Source: an uncultured Clostridia bacterium
GTDB taxonomy: Bacteria; Bacillota; Clostridia; Christensenellales; UBA1242
Reading direction: 5' to 3'
DNA: 64,000 nucleotides
Assembly (NCBI GenBank): GCA_934747775.1
Contig: CAKVHA010000001.1
Location: 62,001-126,000 of the forward strand
Both the position numbers and the translations under genes were made by a program. The notes under the pieces are model-generated. The model saw nothing but the letters and a program-made list of their open reading frames with translations. It had not been told where the DNA came from and made no database searches. This document shows positions 17,999-27,096 of the stretch, in pieces (within the stretch, counting starts at the first letter, position 1; each line of letters opens with the position of its first letter).

Positions 17999-19411
17999 AT
18001 TTTTGTAATCGTCTGAATTGTATGCGTTTTTAAGATATGTGGTTGATGTTCGGTTTCCAACTTCGGCACTATACAAATGTGAAATTGTGCGCCTGTTGTA
18101 TCCAAGCATTCGCCTTACCTCCAGCGTGCTGCTTTCAATTGCTGCAATAATAATTGCCACTAGCACAAACACAAACGCGTCCATAGTTGCGGCTTGGTCT
18201 GTTATGCCAGTTAGCTCAATAAATATAATTAAAATTAATAAAAATTTGTTGTCGGTTAGTGGTTTTTTGGTGCAAATTTTGTATTTTAAAAAATAGAAAT
18301 AAGCCACCAAAATTGTGCCCACAACGCCCACGGTTGCAAGGTATTGCAAAACAGTATTGTGAACAATTAAAAACCCAGTGTCTAGGCTAGGAATTTTTTC
18401 TGGCAAAATAAAGCCAACGCCAAATATAGGGTGTGTAATAAATTTTTCCCAGCTAAAGCGCCATAATCCATCACGACCGTTTGTGCCAGTTTCAAATTTG
18501 GAAATAAACGAACCTAGCAATATTGAAAGGTCTTTTTCGTAAATTAGTGCAATCATTGCCGCCGTGCTAATTACAATACAATATTCAACTTTGTTATTTG
18601 ATTTTACAAATGATAGCGAAAATAAACCTAAAAATGCAATTCCGCTAAGCACAATGTTCATTCGGCAGAAAGTAAAACAAACCGAAACTTCTAGGAAAAT
18701 TGCAATTGCAAAATATATGTAGTCCTTGCGTTTTTTGTAGCCCAAACCAAAGCAAGTTATTATACCCATAGCAATAAATAGTGACGCAACATTTATGTTT
18801 TGAGCTCCAACATGTAAAAAATATCGGTAGATAATTGCGGTTAGCATATCGTCCGCTTGCATATATTGAATAATGGTTTCGGCAGCAATAACTAGCGAGC
18901 CAAAAGTAATTATTCTAAGTAAAAAGTCACGCAAATTGTAACAAAAGTTTATGCAGATAAAGTATATTAAATATCCAAACACCACCATTCCTACTAGCGC
19001 AAATTTTTCTACAATGCGATATTCGCCAATAAGCCCGCCAAGAGTAAAAGCCACCGCCATACACACAAAGCCCCAAAACATTTTGCCGCGCTTAATACTG
19101 CCTGCGTTTTTGCGGATGTTAACAATCATATAGTATATAAAACATATTACTACAAGACCTATGCTTATGCCGTACACAATCCAATTTGCATACAAAAAAA
19201 TATCCTCTATAAAAAACGATATGTATATTAGAGGAACAAACGCGTTTTTGATATCGCTACATATTAACAACAAAACAATTACGTATGCTGCCGAAACAAT
19301 AACACACGTTTTGTTTAAGCCGCAAAACCAACACAAAAACCCAAACAATAGATATGCGTACGACATATAATGCGACTGAAACACACTTTTTGCCTTTGTT
19401 AAAAATTGCAT
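17987..19411 (-). CDS. O-antigen ligase / Wzy polymerase-like membrane protein
   Basis: A 474-residue polytopic membrane protein with about 11-12 hydrophobic segments. The region from about residue 310 carries the Wzy_C-type signature: TNGRDGLWRFSWEKFITHP, GVGF, then HNTVLQYLATVGVVG. Such proteins polymerise or ligate undecaprenyl-linked glycan repeats at the outer face of the membrane. The substrate cannot be read from sequence. The C-terminal 50 residues are hydrophilic. AAAGGTG precedes the ATG on the minus strand. It stands alone, away from the other sugar genes at 45-47 kb. Confidence 0.8.
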   Translation of the reverse strand: MQFLTKAKSVFQSHYMSYAYLLFGFLCWFCGLNKTCVIVSAAYVIVLLLICSDIKNAFVPLIYISFFIEDIFLYANWIVYGISIGLVVICFIYYMIVNIRKNAGSIKRGKMFWGFVCMAVAFTLGGLIGEYRIVEKFALVGMVVFGYLIYFICINFCYNLRDFLLRIITFGSLVIAAETIIQYMQADDMLTAIIYRYFLHVGAQNINVASLFIAMGIITCFGLGYKKRKDYIYFAIAIFLEVSVCFTFCRMNIVLSGIAFLGLFSLSFVKSNNKVEYCIVISTAAMIALIYEKDLSILLGSFISKFETGTNGRDGLWRFSWEKFITHPIFGVGFILPEKIPSLDTGFLIVHNTVLQYLATVGVVGTILVAYFYFLKYKICTKKPLTDNKFLLILIIFIELTGITDQAATMDAFVFVLVAIIIAAIESSTLEVRRMLGYNRRTISHLYSAEVGNRTSTTYLKNAYNSDDYKNKSE

Positions 19412-19692
19412 ATGGCACCTTTAAAAAAGTCTATTTCATTTTACCCTAGTCTGCCTACTTACTCCCAAAATTTCATAAAAAATTAAGCCAGTCGCGCCTA
19501 AGATAACTAATTATACAACAATAACAACAACTTTGCCAACCACATTATTTGATATTTCTAATATTTATTATATGATTTATATAAAATCACATGTGTTTTA
19601 TAGGGAGAAATAATTATTAAAGATGTTATATTGCTTAATGTGGCTATAATGTTAAAAGTGTTAATATTTTTTTATCGTCGCCGATATTTTCA

Positions 19693-19721
19693 TTGACTAA
19701 TATGTTAATGTGTGATAATAT
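19693..19721 (+). promoter_or_regulatory. tracrRNA promoter
   Basis: TTGACT at 19693-19698, a 17-bp spacer, and TAATAT at 19716-19721. A start near 19728 falls directly before the anti-repeat. The gap from 19412 to here shows no gene. Confidence 0.8.
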
Positions 19722-19727
19722 AAAAAT

Positions 19728-19823
19728 GTAACTTATACCATACCAAATAAAATAATGAGTTACTAAAATAACAGAAACCGAAAGGTTTTCTGGTAATTAG
19801 GCTGCCATTAGGCGGCTTTTTTT
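19728..19823 (+). ncRNA. tracrRNA of the type II CRISPR system
   Basis: The anti-repeat (about 19733-19770) carries ATACCATACCAAATAAAATA, identical to the plus strand of the array repeats, so it pairs with crRNA made from the minus strand. The pairing is interrupted near GAGT, giving the bulge that type II duplexes need. A hairpin follows (CAGAAACC, loop GAAA, GGTTTTCTG). The last stem, GCTGCC/GGCGGC (19801-19816), runs into seven T residues and is the Rho-independent terminator. Length is about 95 nt. It sits 125 bp upstream of cas9 on the same strand. Confidence 0.92.
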
Positions 19824-19905
19824 ATCGTAAACAAGCTTTTTAAGTGGACTAGGCTAATGTGATTAATAAATTTATTGATATATGTTTTTTGATTTAGAAT
19901 TATTG

Positions 19906-19914
19906 TGATATAAT
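19906..19914 (+). promoter_or_regulatory. Extended -10 promoter of cas9-cas1-cas2
   Basis: TGATATAAT gives a perfect -10 hexamer at 19909-19914 with the TGn extension. No good -35 is visible at 17 bp. The start would be about 28 bases before the cas9 ATG. Confidence 0.7.
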
Positions 19915-19948
19915 GACTGCAATATAACACTATGGGGAGTATTCATAA

Positions 19949-22900
19949 ATGAAGTACAGATTGGGTTTTGATGTTGGAATTAAAAGCGTGGGTTGGGCGG
20001 TTGTTGAAAACGACATAAATACTGAAGAACCTATTAGAATTGCCGATTTAGGAGTTAGAACCTTTGATGCAAACGAAGTAGATAAAAATGGCGAAAGCAC
20101 CGCTAAAGACCGTCGCGAGAAACGCGGATTGCGTCGCCGTCGCCGAAGGAAAGAGTTTAGAAAACAAAGAATGCTTAGTTTGGTAAAACGCTCACTTGGC
20201 GTGGATTATGAGGCGGATTGTAGCAGTGTTCTAGGTGAAGATGTTTACAAACTTAGGGCAACCGCACTAGACAATCCTGTTTCTAATATTGAAATAGCAA
20301 GAATTATTTTTAACCTTTTAAAGCGACGCGGATTTAAAAGTAGTAGCAAAAGTAAAGAATCTGGAAGTGAAGAGGGTAAATTAAAAAAGTCAATTGCTGC
20401 CAACAAAAAGTTGATTGACGAAAAAGGATATCGCACAATCGGCGAAGCTGTTTATAAAGATGAGGCGTACAAAAAAATAGTAAATGGTGTAGAAATTTAC
20501 AATGTTAGAAATCATAACGATTACGAACACTGTTTTTATCGTGACGACCTAAAAAATGAGTTGGAACAAATATTAAAGGCCCAACAAAGTTTTGGAAATA
20601 CAGCTGTCACAGACGAGTTTATAGATAAAGCAATTGAAATTTTTGCTGCTCAGCGTAATTTTGATGAAGGCCCCGGTGAAAATAGTAAATATAAACTTAG
20701 CGGGTTTTCAGTTGGGAATTGTACATTTATTTCTACCGAAATTAGAGCGCCAAAAGCAAGTGCAACATTTGAAATGTTTAACGCGTTATCAAAACTAAAC
20801 AGCTTGCTAATTAATGGCGAACCGCTAAACAGCGAACAGCGAGAAATTTTATTAAACAAGGTTTTAAATTACACTGATATTAAGTTTTCTGAAATTCGAA
20901 AATGGCTAAAATTGGATTACACAAAAACTTTTAATCTTTGCAACTACTTTTTAAAACAAAAAGAAAAAGAAGGCAAAACAGACGAAGAAATTATAGACAA
21001 GTGCGAAGATAAATGCCTTGTTAGTTTTAAAAATACAAAAGAAATAAAAAAGGCAACTGGATTGTTGCCAAACGGAAATGAAGAACTATTTAATGAAATA
21101 GCAATTATGCTTTCATTTAATAAAAGTGAAAGCAACATTGATAAATATATTAAAGATCATAATTCAATGTTTAAAATGCTATCTAATACCCAAATTGAAA
21201 AAATTAAAACACTAAATTTTGATAAGTTTGGAAATTTAAGTATTGTTGCTATGGACAAAATTATTCCGTACCTAAAAGAAGGCAAAAAGTACGACGAAGC
21301 GTGTAAATGTGCAGGCTATAATCACAGCCAATTAAGCCACGAAAAACACAAATTTTTAAGACCGCAAGATATAAAAGAAAAACTTGACGATATAACTGTG
21401 CCAACCGTAAAAAGAGCGGTTAATCAAACAATTAGAATTTTAAATAAGATTGTAAAAAAATATGGTTCGCCACAATTTGTTACAATAGAGCTTTCGCGCG
21501 ATTTTGATAGGACGCCAAACGAGCGAGATAAAATAGAAAAAGCACAAAACGAACGCTATAGAGAAAATCAAGAACATATTGCTGAAATTATGAAATATAA
21601 GTCAAAGCCAAGCGGTAACGATATTTTAAAATTGCGCTTGTATAACGAGCAAGATTGTAAATGTATGTATAGTGGTGAAAGAATAGATATAGAAAAACTG
21701 TTTAGCGACAACTATTATCAAATAGACCACGCAATACCTATTAGTAGGAGTTTGGACGATAGTTACACAAATAAGGTTTTAGTAAAAACCGCTGAAAACC
21801 AACGTAAAGGCAATATGACCCCTTTTGAATACTTTAATCAATACAAAACAAAAGCGGATTGGGATAATTATGTTGTAAGAGTTAACAACCTAAAAAACGT
21901 GAAAAAGCGTAGCGTGTTGTTAACCGAAAAATACTCCGAGAATCGTCAAAAAGATTTTATTGAACGAAACAGCAACGATACAAGATACATTAGCCGTGCA
22001 ATGCTAAATATTTTGCAAAACTATTTGCAAACAGAACCAAACAAAAAGTATGTTAAGGTTATTAAAAGTATAAATGGCGGCGTTACAGCATATTTGCGCA
22101 AATGTTGGGGTATAAACAAAATAAGAGAAGATGGTGATTCACATCACTCGGTTGATGCTGCGGTTATTGCTGTTGCAACCGATTCTATGGTTAAAAATAT
22201 TACTGAGTTTAACAAGAGAAAAGAGCAGTATATTTTTAAGGATGGATATTATGTTGATATAAATTCCGGCGAAAAAGTGGAAGGTGATGGCAGTAAGGTT
22301 TCGCGCGTTTTGGCTATGCCTTACGATAATTTTGTAAAAGAATTAGCACTTCGTTCTACTGTTAAGTATGATGAAAATTGCTATGGCGAACAAGAAATTA
22401 AAGCGTTGTCTGATTTGGGATATATAGAAGAAGAGCTGGAGTCTGCAAAACCACTTTTTGTAAGCCGTATGAAAACCATAAAAAAGACTGGTGCTATCCA
22501 CAAAGACACAATGATGAGCACAAAGATTTATGATGAAAAAGGATTGCTAATAAAAACAGTTCCGCTAAATGTTTTAACATTAGAAGAAAAGCCTGAGCCT
22601 GTTGCTATTAAAGGCGACTTACATCCTGATTGCAGAATTAAGGATTATTGTAAACCACTTGATGATAGAAAACTATATTTAGTGTTAAAAGAAATGTTGG
22701 TGGCAGATAAGGACAGTCTTAAAAAACTACCTTTTGTTACAAAACCAAGCAAAAACGGCAAAGATGGTGCTATAGTTAAAAAGGTTAAAGTTTATGTTAA
22801 AAACTCAAATGTGGTTAGAATAAATGGCGGTGCTTTTGAAGCGGATAGAATGTATAGAATTGACTTGTTTAAAAAGGATAATAAGTATTACGCAATTCCT

Positions 22901-23290
22901 ATATATATTAAAGATGTTTATGCACATAAATTACCAAATAAGGTTGTTATTCGTGACAAACCTTGGGTTGAAATAGATAATACTTACGAATTTCAGTTTA
23001 GTTTGTATCAAAACGACTTAGTAAAAATAGAGTGGAATAAACCTGCGAAATTTTCAAAAGTAAGAGATGATGAAAAATCTACAAAACCTAAAAATATTGA
23101 ACTAACAGAAGGATATTTTTATTATAATGGTTTTGGAATTTCAACATCGTCTATTGGTATATTAACTTGTGACAGATGTTATCAAATTAATAGCGTAGGC
23201 ATACAAGGTTTAAAAAATATTACAAAATACTATGTTGATATTATGGGCAATATTTATAAAGCACCAAAAGAAAAAAGAGAGAATGTGTAA
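19949..23290 (+). CDS. cas9: CRISPR-associated endonuclease Cas9, type II-C-like
   Basis: RNA-guided DNA endonuclease of 1113 residues, within the compact II-C size range. The split RuvC domain is intact: RuvC-I RLGFDVGIKSVGWA (D8), RuvC-II FVTIELSRDFD (E514), RuvC-III HHSVDAAVIAVA (H733, D736). The HNH nuclease has YQIDHAIPIS (D593, H594) and a following N/K-rich zinc-finger-like region. The bridge helix GLRRRRRRKEFRKQR lies at 60-74. The C-terminal 350 residues form the WED and PAM-interacting part. GGGGAG precedes the ATG. The stop overlaps the cas1 start (TAATG). All catalytic residues are present, so it is probably active. Confidence 0.97.
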   Translation: MKYRLGFDVGIKSVGWAVVENDINTEEPIRIADLGVRTFDANEVDKNGESTAKDRREKRGLRRRRRRKEFRKQRMLSLVKRSLGVDYEADCSSVLGEDVYKLRATALDNPVSNIEIARIIFNLLKRRGFKSSSKSKESGSEEGKLKKSIAANKKLIDEKGYRTIGEAVYKDEAYKKIVNGVEIYNVRNHNDYEHCFYRDDLKNELEQILKAQQSFGNTAVTDEFIDKAIEIFAAQRNFDEGPGENSKYKLSGFSVGNCTFISTEIRAPKASATFEMFNALSKLNSLLINGEPLNSEQREILLNKVLNYTDIKFSEIRKWLKLDYTKTFNLCNYFLKQKEKEGKTDEEIIDKCEDKCLVSFKNTKEIKKATGLLPNGNEELFNEIAIMLSFNKSESNIDKYIKDHNSMFKMLSNTQIEKIKTLNFDKFGNLSIVAMDKIIPYLKEGKKYDEACKCAGYNHSQLSHEKHKFLRPQDIKEKLDDITVPTVKRAVNQTIRILNKIVKKYGSPQFVTIELSRDFDRTPNERDKIEKAQNERYRENQEHIAEIMKYKSKPSGNDILKLRLYNEQDCKCMYSGERIDIEKLFSDNYYQIDHAIPISRSLDDSYTNKVLVKTAENQRKGNMTPFEYFNQYKTKADWDNYVVRVNNLKNVKKRSVLLTEKYSENRQKDFIERNSNDTRYISRAMLNILQNYLQTEPNKKYVKVIKSINGGVTAYLRKCWGINKIREDGDSHHSVDAAVIAVATDSMVKNITEFNKRKEQYIFKDGYYVDINSGEKVEGDGSKVSRVLAMPYDNFVKELALRSTVKYDENCYGEQEIKALSDLGYIEEELESAKPLFVSRMKTIKKTGAIHKDTMMSTKIYDEKGLLIKTVPLNVLTLEEKPEPVAIKGDLHPDCRIKDYCKPLDDRKLYLVLKEMLVADKDSLKKLPFVTKPSKNGKDGAIVKKVKVYVKNSNVVRINGGAFEADRMYRIDLFKKDNKYYAIPIYIKDVYAHKLPNKVVIRDKPWVEIDNTYEFQFSLYQNDLVKIEWNKPAKFSKVRDDEKSTKPKNIELTEGYFYYNGFGISTSSIGILTCDRCYQINSVGIQGLKNITKYYVDIMGNIYKAPKEKRENV

Positions 23291-24186
23291 TGGGGTATAT
23301 AAATATATTTCTAAATAGCGATGCGAAAATTAATATAAAAAATAGCCAACTAAATTTTGTAAGTAAAGATAAGTCTATGGATTATCCGCTTGAAGATGTA
23401 AATTGTGTTATGATTGATAATCCTAATACAGTTGTTTCGTTTACAACATTAGCAAAATTGGCAGAGTATGGCATTCTTACTTATGTTTGCGACAACAAGC
23501 ATTTACCCAATGGGGTGTTGTTGCCGTTTTATAATCACTATCAAACCTTGTCAGTTTACAATAATCAAATTATTATGACAAAACCCTTGCAGAAAAATTT
23601 ATGGCAGCAGATTATAAAAAACAAAATTTTAAATCAAAATGAAGTTTTGAATATTTGCGGATTTAACAACAAACTAAAACCATTAGCTAATAGTGTGTTA
23701 AGTGGCGATAGTACAAACAACGAAGCAAAAGCAAGTGCGGTTTATTTTAAATGTTTGTTTGGAAAAGGTTTTTCTAGAAACAACGATTTACTTTTAAATA
23801 ATCTACTTTTAAACTATGGTTATGCAGTTGTGCGTGGGTTAGTTGCTCGTAGTGTAGTTACGCACGGATTACTTCCTTTTTTAGGGATTTTTCATCACAA
23901 CCAATTTAATCAATTTAATTTGGCTGATGACCTTATAGAAGTTTTTCGTCCACTGGTTGATTTGTTTGTAAAAATAGAATTAAAAGACGCTAAAGATATT
24001 GGTGCAAAAACAAAATTTAGATTGTGTGATTTAATAAATTATGAAGTTTTAATTGATAATCAAAAACAAACCTTAAATAATGCTATAGATATGTTTGTTG
24101 AAAGTTTTGCAAAAAGCGTAAATCAAAAAAATAATTGTTTAAAAACAATACAAGTTTTTGGATTAAATCGACACAAGTATGAGTAG
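23290..24186 (+). CDS. cas1: CRISPR integrase Cas1 (type II)
   Basis: Spacer-acquisition integrase of 298 residues, the usual size of type II Cas1. The N-terminal beta domain reads MGYINIFLNSDAKINIKNSQL, with VMIDNPNTVVSFTTLAKLAEYG. The helical catalytic domain shows NNEAKASAVYFKCLFG (Glu), VVTHGLLPFLGIFHHN (His) and LADDLIEVFRPLVD (acidic residues), matching the metal-binding set of the family. It overlaps cas9 by one base and cas2 by eight, so expression is coupled. Confidence 0.95.
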   Translation: MGYINIFLNSDAKINIKNSQLNFVSKDKSMDYPLEDVNCVMIDNPNTVVSFTTLAKLAEYGILTYVCDNKHLPNGVLLPFYNHYQTLSVYNNQIIMTKPLQKNLWQQIIKNKILNQNEVLNICGFNNKLKPLANSVLSGDSTNNEAKASAVYFKCLFGKGFSRNNDLLLNNLLLNYGYAVVRGLVARSVVTHGLLPFLGIFHHNQFNQFNLADDLIEVFRPLVDLFVKIELKDAKDIGAKTKFRLCDLINYEVLIDNQKQTLNNAIDMFVESFAKSVNQKNNCLKTIQVFGLNRHKYE

Positions 24187-24499
24187 ATTTATGAGATTAA
24201 TGGTGTTTTTTGACCTTCCTGTTGGAACTGCCGAACAACGTAGGCAAGCTACTCAATTTAGAAATTATTTAATTAAAGACGGCTTTTATATGCTGCAGTT
24301 TAGTGTTTACGGCAGGGTCTGTAATACAATAGAATCTGCTCAAATGCACGAAGAACGATTAAAGTTACATCTTCCCAGTTACGGCTCTGTTAGGAGTATG
24401 ATTATTACTGAAAAACAATATGCTTCTATGAATATTTTAGCTGGTAAACGCAAGAAAAAAGAGCGTAACGCACTAGATTCTCAAATGAGCTTTTTTTAA
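24179..24499 (+). CDS. cas2: CRISPR-associated protein Cas2
   Basis: A 106-residue ferredoxin-fold partner of Cas1 in spacer integration. RLMVFFDLPVGTAEQRRQAT and DGFYMLQFSVYGRVC are typical of type II Cas2. No csn2 or cas4 follows; the array begins 110 bp downstream after a terminator. The cas9-cas1-cas2 composition defines the locus as type II-C. Confidence 0.95.
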   Translation: MSRFMRLMVFFDLPVGTAEQRRQATQFRNYLIKDGFYMLQFSVYGRVCNTIESAQMHEERLKLHLPSYGSVRSMIITEKQYASMNILAGKRKKKERNALDSQMSFF

Positions 24500-24571
24500 A
24501 AAAATCACATTTTATGTCTAATTATCTTTAATTAAGGCATAATTTCAAGAAAAATAAATAAAATAAAAACA

Positions 24572-24600
24572 AAAAAACAGCCTAAAATAGGCTGTTTTTT
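24572..24600. terminator. Bidirectional terminator between cas2 and the CRISPR array
   Basis: AAAAAACAGCCTA, loop AAA, TAGGCTGTTTTTT. The symmetric 13-bp stem has A and T tracts on both sides. It can end the cas mRNA from the left and the crRNA precursor (minus strand) from the right. Confidence 0.9.
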
Positions 24601-24609
24601 GTAGTATCC

Positions 24610-25767
24610 ATTATACCATACCAAATAAAATAAGGATACTAAAACGTTTTGTTTAAAGTGTGAAAAATAAACTTTATTATACCATACCAAATAAAATAAG
24701 GATACTAAAACATTATTGCAAATGATGTTATTAAATATTACATTATACCATACCAAATAAAATAAGGATACTAAAACGTACAAAAGAAAGCCCTGCTAGC
24801 GGATATTATTATACCATACCAAATAAAATAAGGATACTAAAACCATATCAAGGAACTTATCAAATTACAAACGATTATACCATACCAAATAAAATAAGGA
24901 TACTAAAACTAAGCATTTTGCCAACGGCGACGATTTCCTATTATACCATACCAAATAAAATAAGGATACTAAAACTATTCAAGACAAAGAGCAAAAAATA
25001 ACTCTATTATACCATACCAAATAAAATAAGGATACTAAAACATCGTCTTCTAAAACTTGTTGTGTTCCTAAATTATACCATACCAAATAAAATAAGGATA
25101 CTAAAACTTAAAATTCTACTTTTGGATTTTTGCGTTGATTATACCATACCAAATAAAATAAGGATACTAAAACTAAACTCGTCATCTAAGTTAAGTTGTT
25201 TTAATTATACCATACCAAATAAAATAAGGATACTAAAACCTTCACAGTGAAATTGGGCTGGGTATTTTTATTATACCATACCAAATAAAATAAGGATACT
25301 AAAACAACAAATGACATTACTGCGCCACCTATAATATTATACCATACCAAATAAAATAAGGATACTAAAACAAATGTGAATTTTATACCAAGCGCAACCG
25401 TATTATACCATACCAAATAAAATAAGGATACTAAAACTATTTTGTATATGCACTCGATAAAAAGTTAATTATACCATACCAAATAAAATAAGGATACTAA
25501 AACCACCTTAAAAAAAACAACTACTTTAAACGGATTATACCATACCAAATAAAATAAGGATACTAAAACACAATTATACGCGGTTGCGTGGTTATGTAGA
25601 TTATACCATACCAAATAAAATAAGGATACTAAAACACAATTATACGCGGTTGCGTGGTTATGTAGATTATACCATACCAAATAAAATAAGGATACTAAAA
25701 CTGACAATGACCTTGACTCTTCACGAAAGTTATTATACCATATCAAATAAAATAAAGATACTAAAAC
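24610..25767 (-). CRISPR. CRISPR array: 18 repeats of 36 bp, 17 spacers of 30 bp
   Basis: Repeats start every 66 bp from 24610 to 25732 without exception, so all 17 spacers are exactly 30 bp. In crRNA orientation (minus strand) the repeat begins GTTTTAGTATCC and ends TTTGGTATGGTATAAT; the orientation is fixed by the tracrRNA anti-repeat. The last nine bases, TGGTATAAT, are an extended -10 promoter, so each repeat can start its own crRNA inside the next spacer. The repeat at 25732 carries two substitutions. It is the first repeat in crRNA direction, as in other type II-C arrays. Spacers 25570-25599 and 25636-25665 are identical. Confidence 0.97.
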
Positions 25768-25810
25768 TATGGATATTAAATTAAAACAATAAACAAAAAG
25801 ACCGAATTAT

Positions 25811-25836
25811 GGAGTGAACCCCGTAGGGGTCACTTC
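25811..25836. other. Hairpin beyond the crRNA-upstream end of the array
   Basis: AGTGAACCCC, loop GTA, GGGGTCACT, with one bulged A and a further pairing outside. No T-run follows directly on either strand, so it is not a standard terminator. The rest of 25768-25925 is AT-rich. It also contains half of a parS-like sequence (TGTTTCACG near 25891) that is not palindromic. Confidence 0.5.
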
Positions 25837-25926
25837 ATTCTAGGGTTGTTTTTTAATGTTAATATATAATTGCGAAGTGGAAAAATTAAATGTTTCACGT
25901 TTTTAAATGCAAAAAGTTGTTTGGTG

Positions 25927-25945
25927 TGTTATACTAAATTTAGTA
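25927..25945 (+). promoter_or_regulatory. Extended -10 overlapping a 14-bp palindrome upstream of the SGNH operon
   Basis: TGTTATACT gives a TGn-extended -10 at 25930-25935. The perfect palindrome TACTAAATTTAGTA (25932-25945) overlaps it and the likely start site, an operator-like placement. No regulator is identified. Confidence 0.45.
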
Positions 25946-25960
25946 AGGGAGAAATTTGTT

Positions 25961-26596
25961 ATGATAAGAATTTTGTGTTATGGCGATTCTAATACTTGGG
26001 GATACATTTCTGGTTCGGACCACAAGCGCTACAATGAAAACGAAAGGTGGACAAAACTTTTGCAAAAACGGCTTGGCGGCAACTACGAAGTTATTGAAGA
26101 AGGCTTAAATTCGCGAACATTGTTTTCAGACGATGTAAGACCAGGCAAAGAAGGGCGCAACGGCTTTACATATTTCAAACCTTGTTTGGAAACTCACGAC
26201 AAGGTGGATATTGTTGTTTTGATGCTTGGCACAAACGAGCTTAAAAACACTTTCAATAACACCGCGCAAAATATTGTGGATATGATTGATAGATATGTTG
26301 AGTTTGTTAAAAATTACAAATCACAAATAGATAAATCTACTCCTAAAATTATCCTTTCTGGCTTGCCGATTGTAAAGGAAAACACTCAATATTGCAACGA
26401 AAACGACAAGTATAAGGGTGCTAGCGAAAAAAGCAGACAGCTAAATGCGCTATACAAGGCATATTGCAAACAAAACAACATTGCCTATATTGATAACGAC
26501 GACCTTCAAACAGGCATCGACGGCGTTCATCTTACAAAACAAAGCCACGCGCTTTTAGCTCAAAAACTTGCAAATATGATAGTGCAATTAAGCTAA
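25961..26596 (+). CDS. SGNH/GDSL-family hydrolase
   Basis: Esterase or arylesterase-like enzyme of 211 residues. The four SGNH blocks are visible: block I CYGDSNTWGY (nucleophile Ser), block II Gly in EEGLNSRT, block III MLGTNELKN (Asn) and block V DGVHLTKQSH (Asp and His). There is no signal peptide, so it acts in the cytoplasm. The start at 25961 has AAGGGAG 9 bases upstream; a longer in-frame version has no such site. A GNAT and a nitroreductase follow on the same strand. The substrate is not predictable. Confidence 0.88.
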   Translation: MIRILCYGDSNTWGYISGSDHKRYNENERWTKLLQKRLGGNYEVIEEGLNSRTLFSDDVRPGKEGRNGFTYFKPCLETHDKVDIVVLMLGTNELKNTFNNTAQNIVDMIDRYVEFVKNYKSQIDKSTPKIILSGLPIVKENTQYCNENDKYKGASEKSRQLNALYKAYCKQNNIAYIDNDDLQTGIDGVHLTKQSHALLAQKLANMIVQLS

Positions 26597-26651
26597 GGGT
26601 TTGTAAATTTAAAATATTTTTTGGTTTTAAAAACTTTTTGAAGGAGTGTGT

Positions 26652-27095
26652 ATGATAAATAAAAATGTGGTTGTGAATGGCGAAACAAAATCGGTTTTGA
26701 TTAAACATTCTTTCCCTGCAACTAAGGATTTTATAAAAATCTTTAACAGCGTTGGGTGGGAAAGGACTGCTGCCCGCGTTAACGAAAACAAAAAGCATTC
26801 GGTTTTTGCGGTGGGGTTGTATATTGAAAACAACATTGTTGGAATGGGGCGAGTTGTTGGCGACGGCGCATATTTTACAATCTACGATGTTGTTGTGGAT
26901 AAACTCCATCAAAGACTTGGGCTTGGAAGTATTATCCTAAAAGAAATTGTTGAGTGGTATAAAACAATTGAAGATGACGATACATTTTTGTACGTAAATG
27001 CAAGTAAAAATAAAGAGCGCTTCTACGAAAAATTCGGTTTTGTTCCTAGACCAAACGACGAAGTGGGTGCAGGAATGAAGTACTATGGGGGTTAA
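26652..27095 (+). CDS. GNAT-family N-acetyltransferase
   Basis: A 147-residue acetyl-CoA-dependent transferase. The acetyl-CoA loop is HQRLGLGSIILKEIVEWY, preceded by the beta strand YFTIYDVVVD. The C-terminal FYEKFGFVPRPNDEVGAGM is typical of small GNATs. AAGGAG lies 5 bases before the chosen ATG. The nitroreductase ATG follows the stop by one base. The acceptor is unknown. Confidence 0.85.
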   Translation: MINKNVVVNGETKSVLIKHSFPATKDFIKIFNSVGWERTAARVNENKKHSVFAVGLYIENNIVGMGRVVGDGAYFTIYDVVVDKLHQRLGLGSIILKEIVEWYKTIEDDDTFLYVNASKNKERFYEKFGFVPRPNDEVGAGMKYYGG

Positions 27096-27096
27096 A

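Noticed and set aside
24532..25784. Open frames with repeated LVSLFYLVWYN or YTIPNKIRILK
   Set aside because: Direct translations of the CRISPR repeat in frame; the 66-bp period is a multiple of three, so frames stay open through the array.
25888..25903. Fourth parS site near the CRISPR array
   Set aside because: Only the left half TGTTTCACG is present; the right arm is TTTTTA, not the complementary half.
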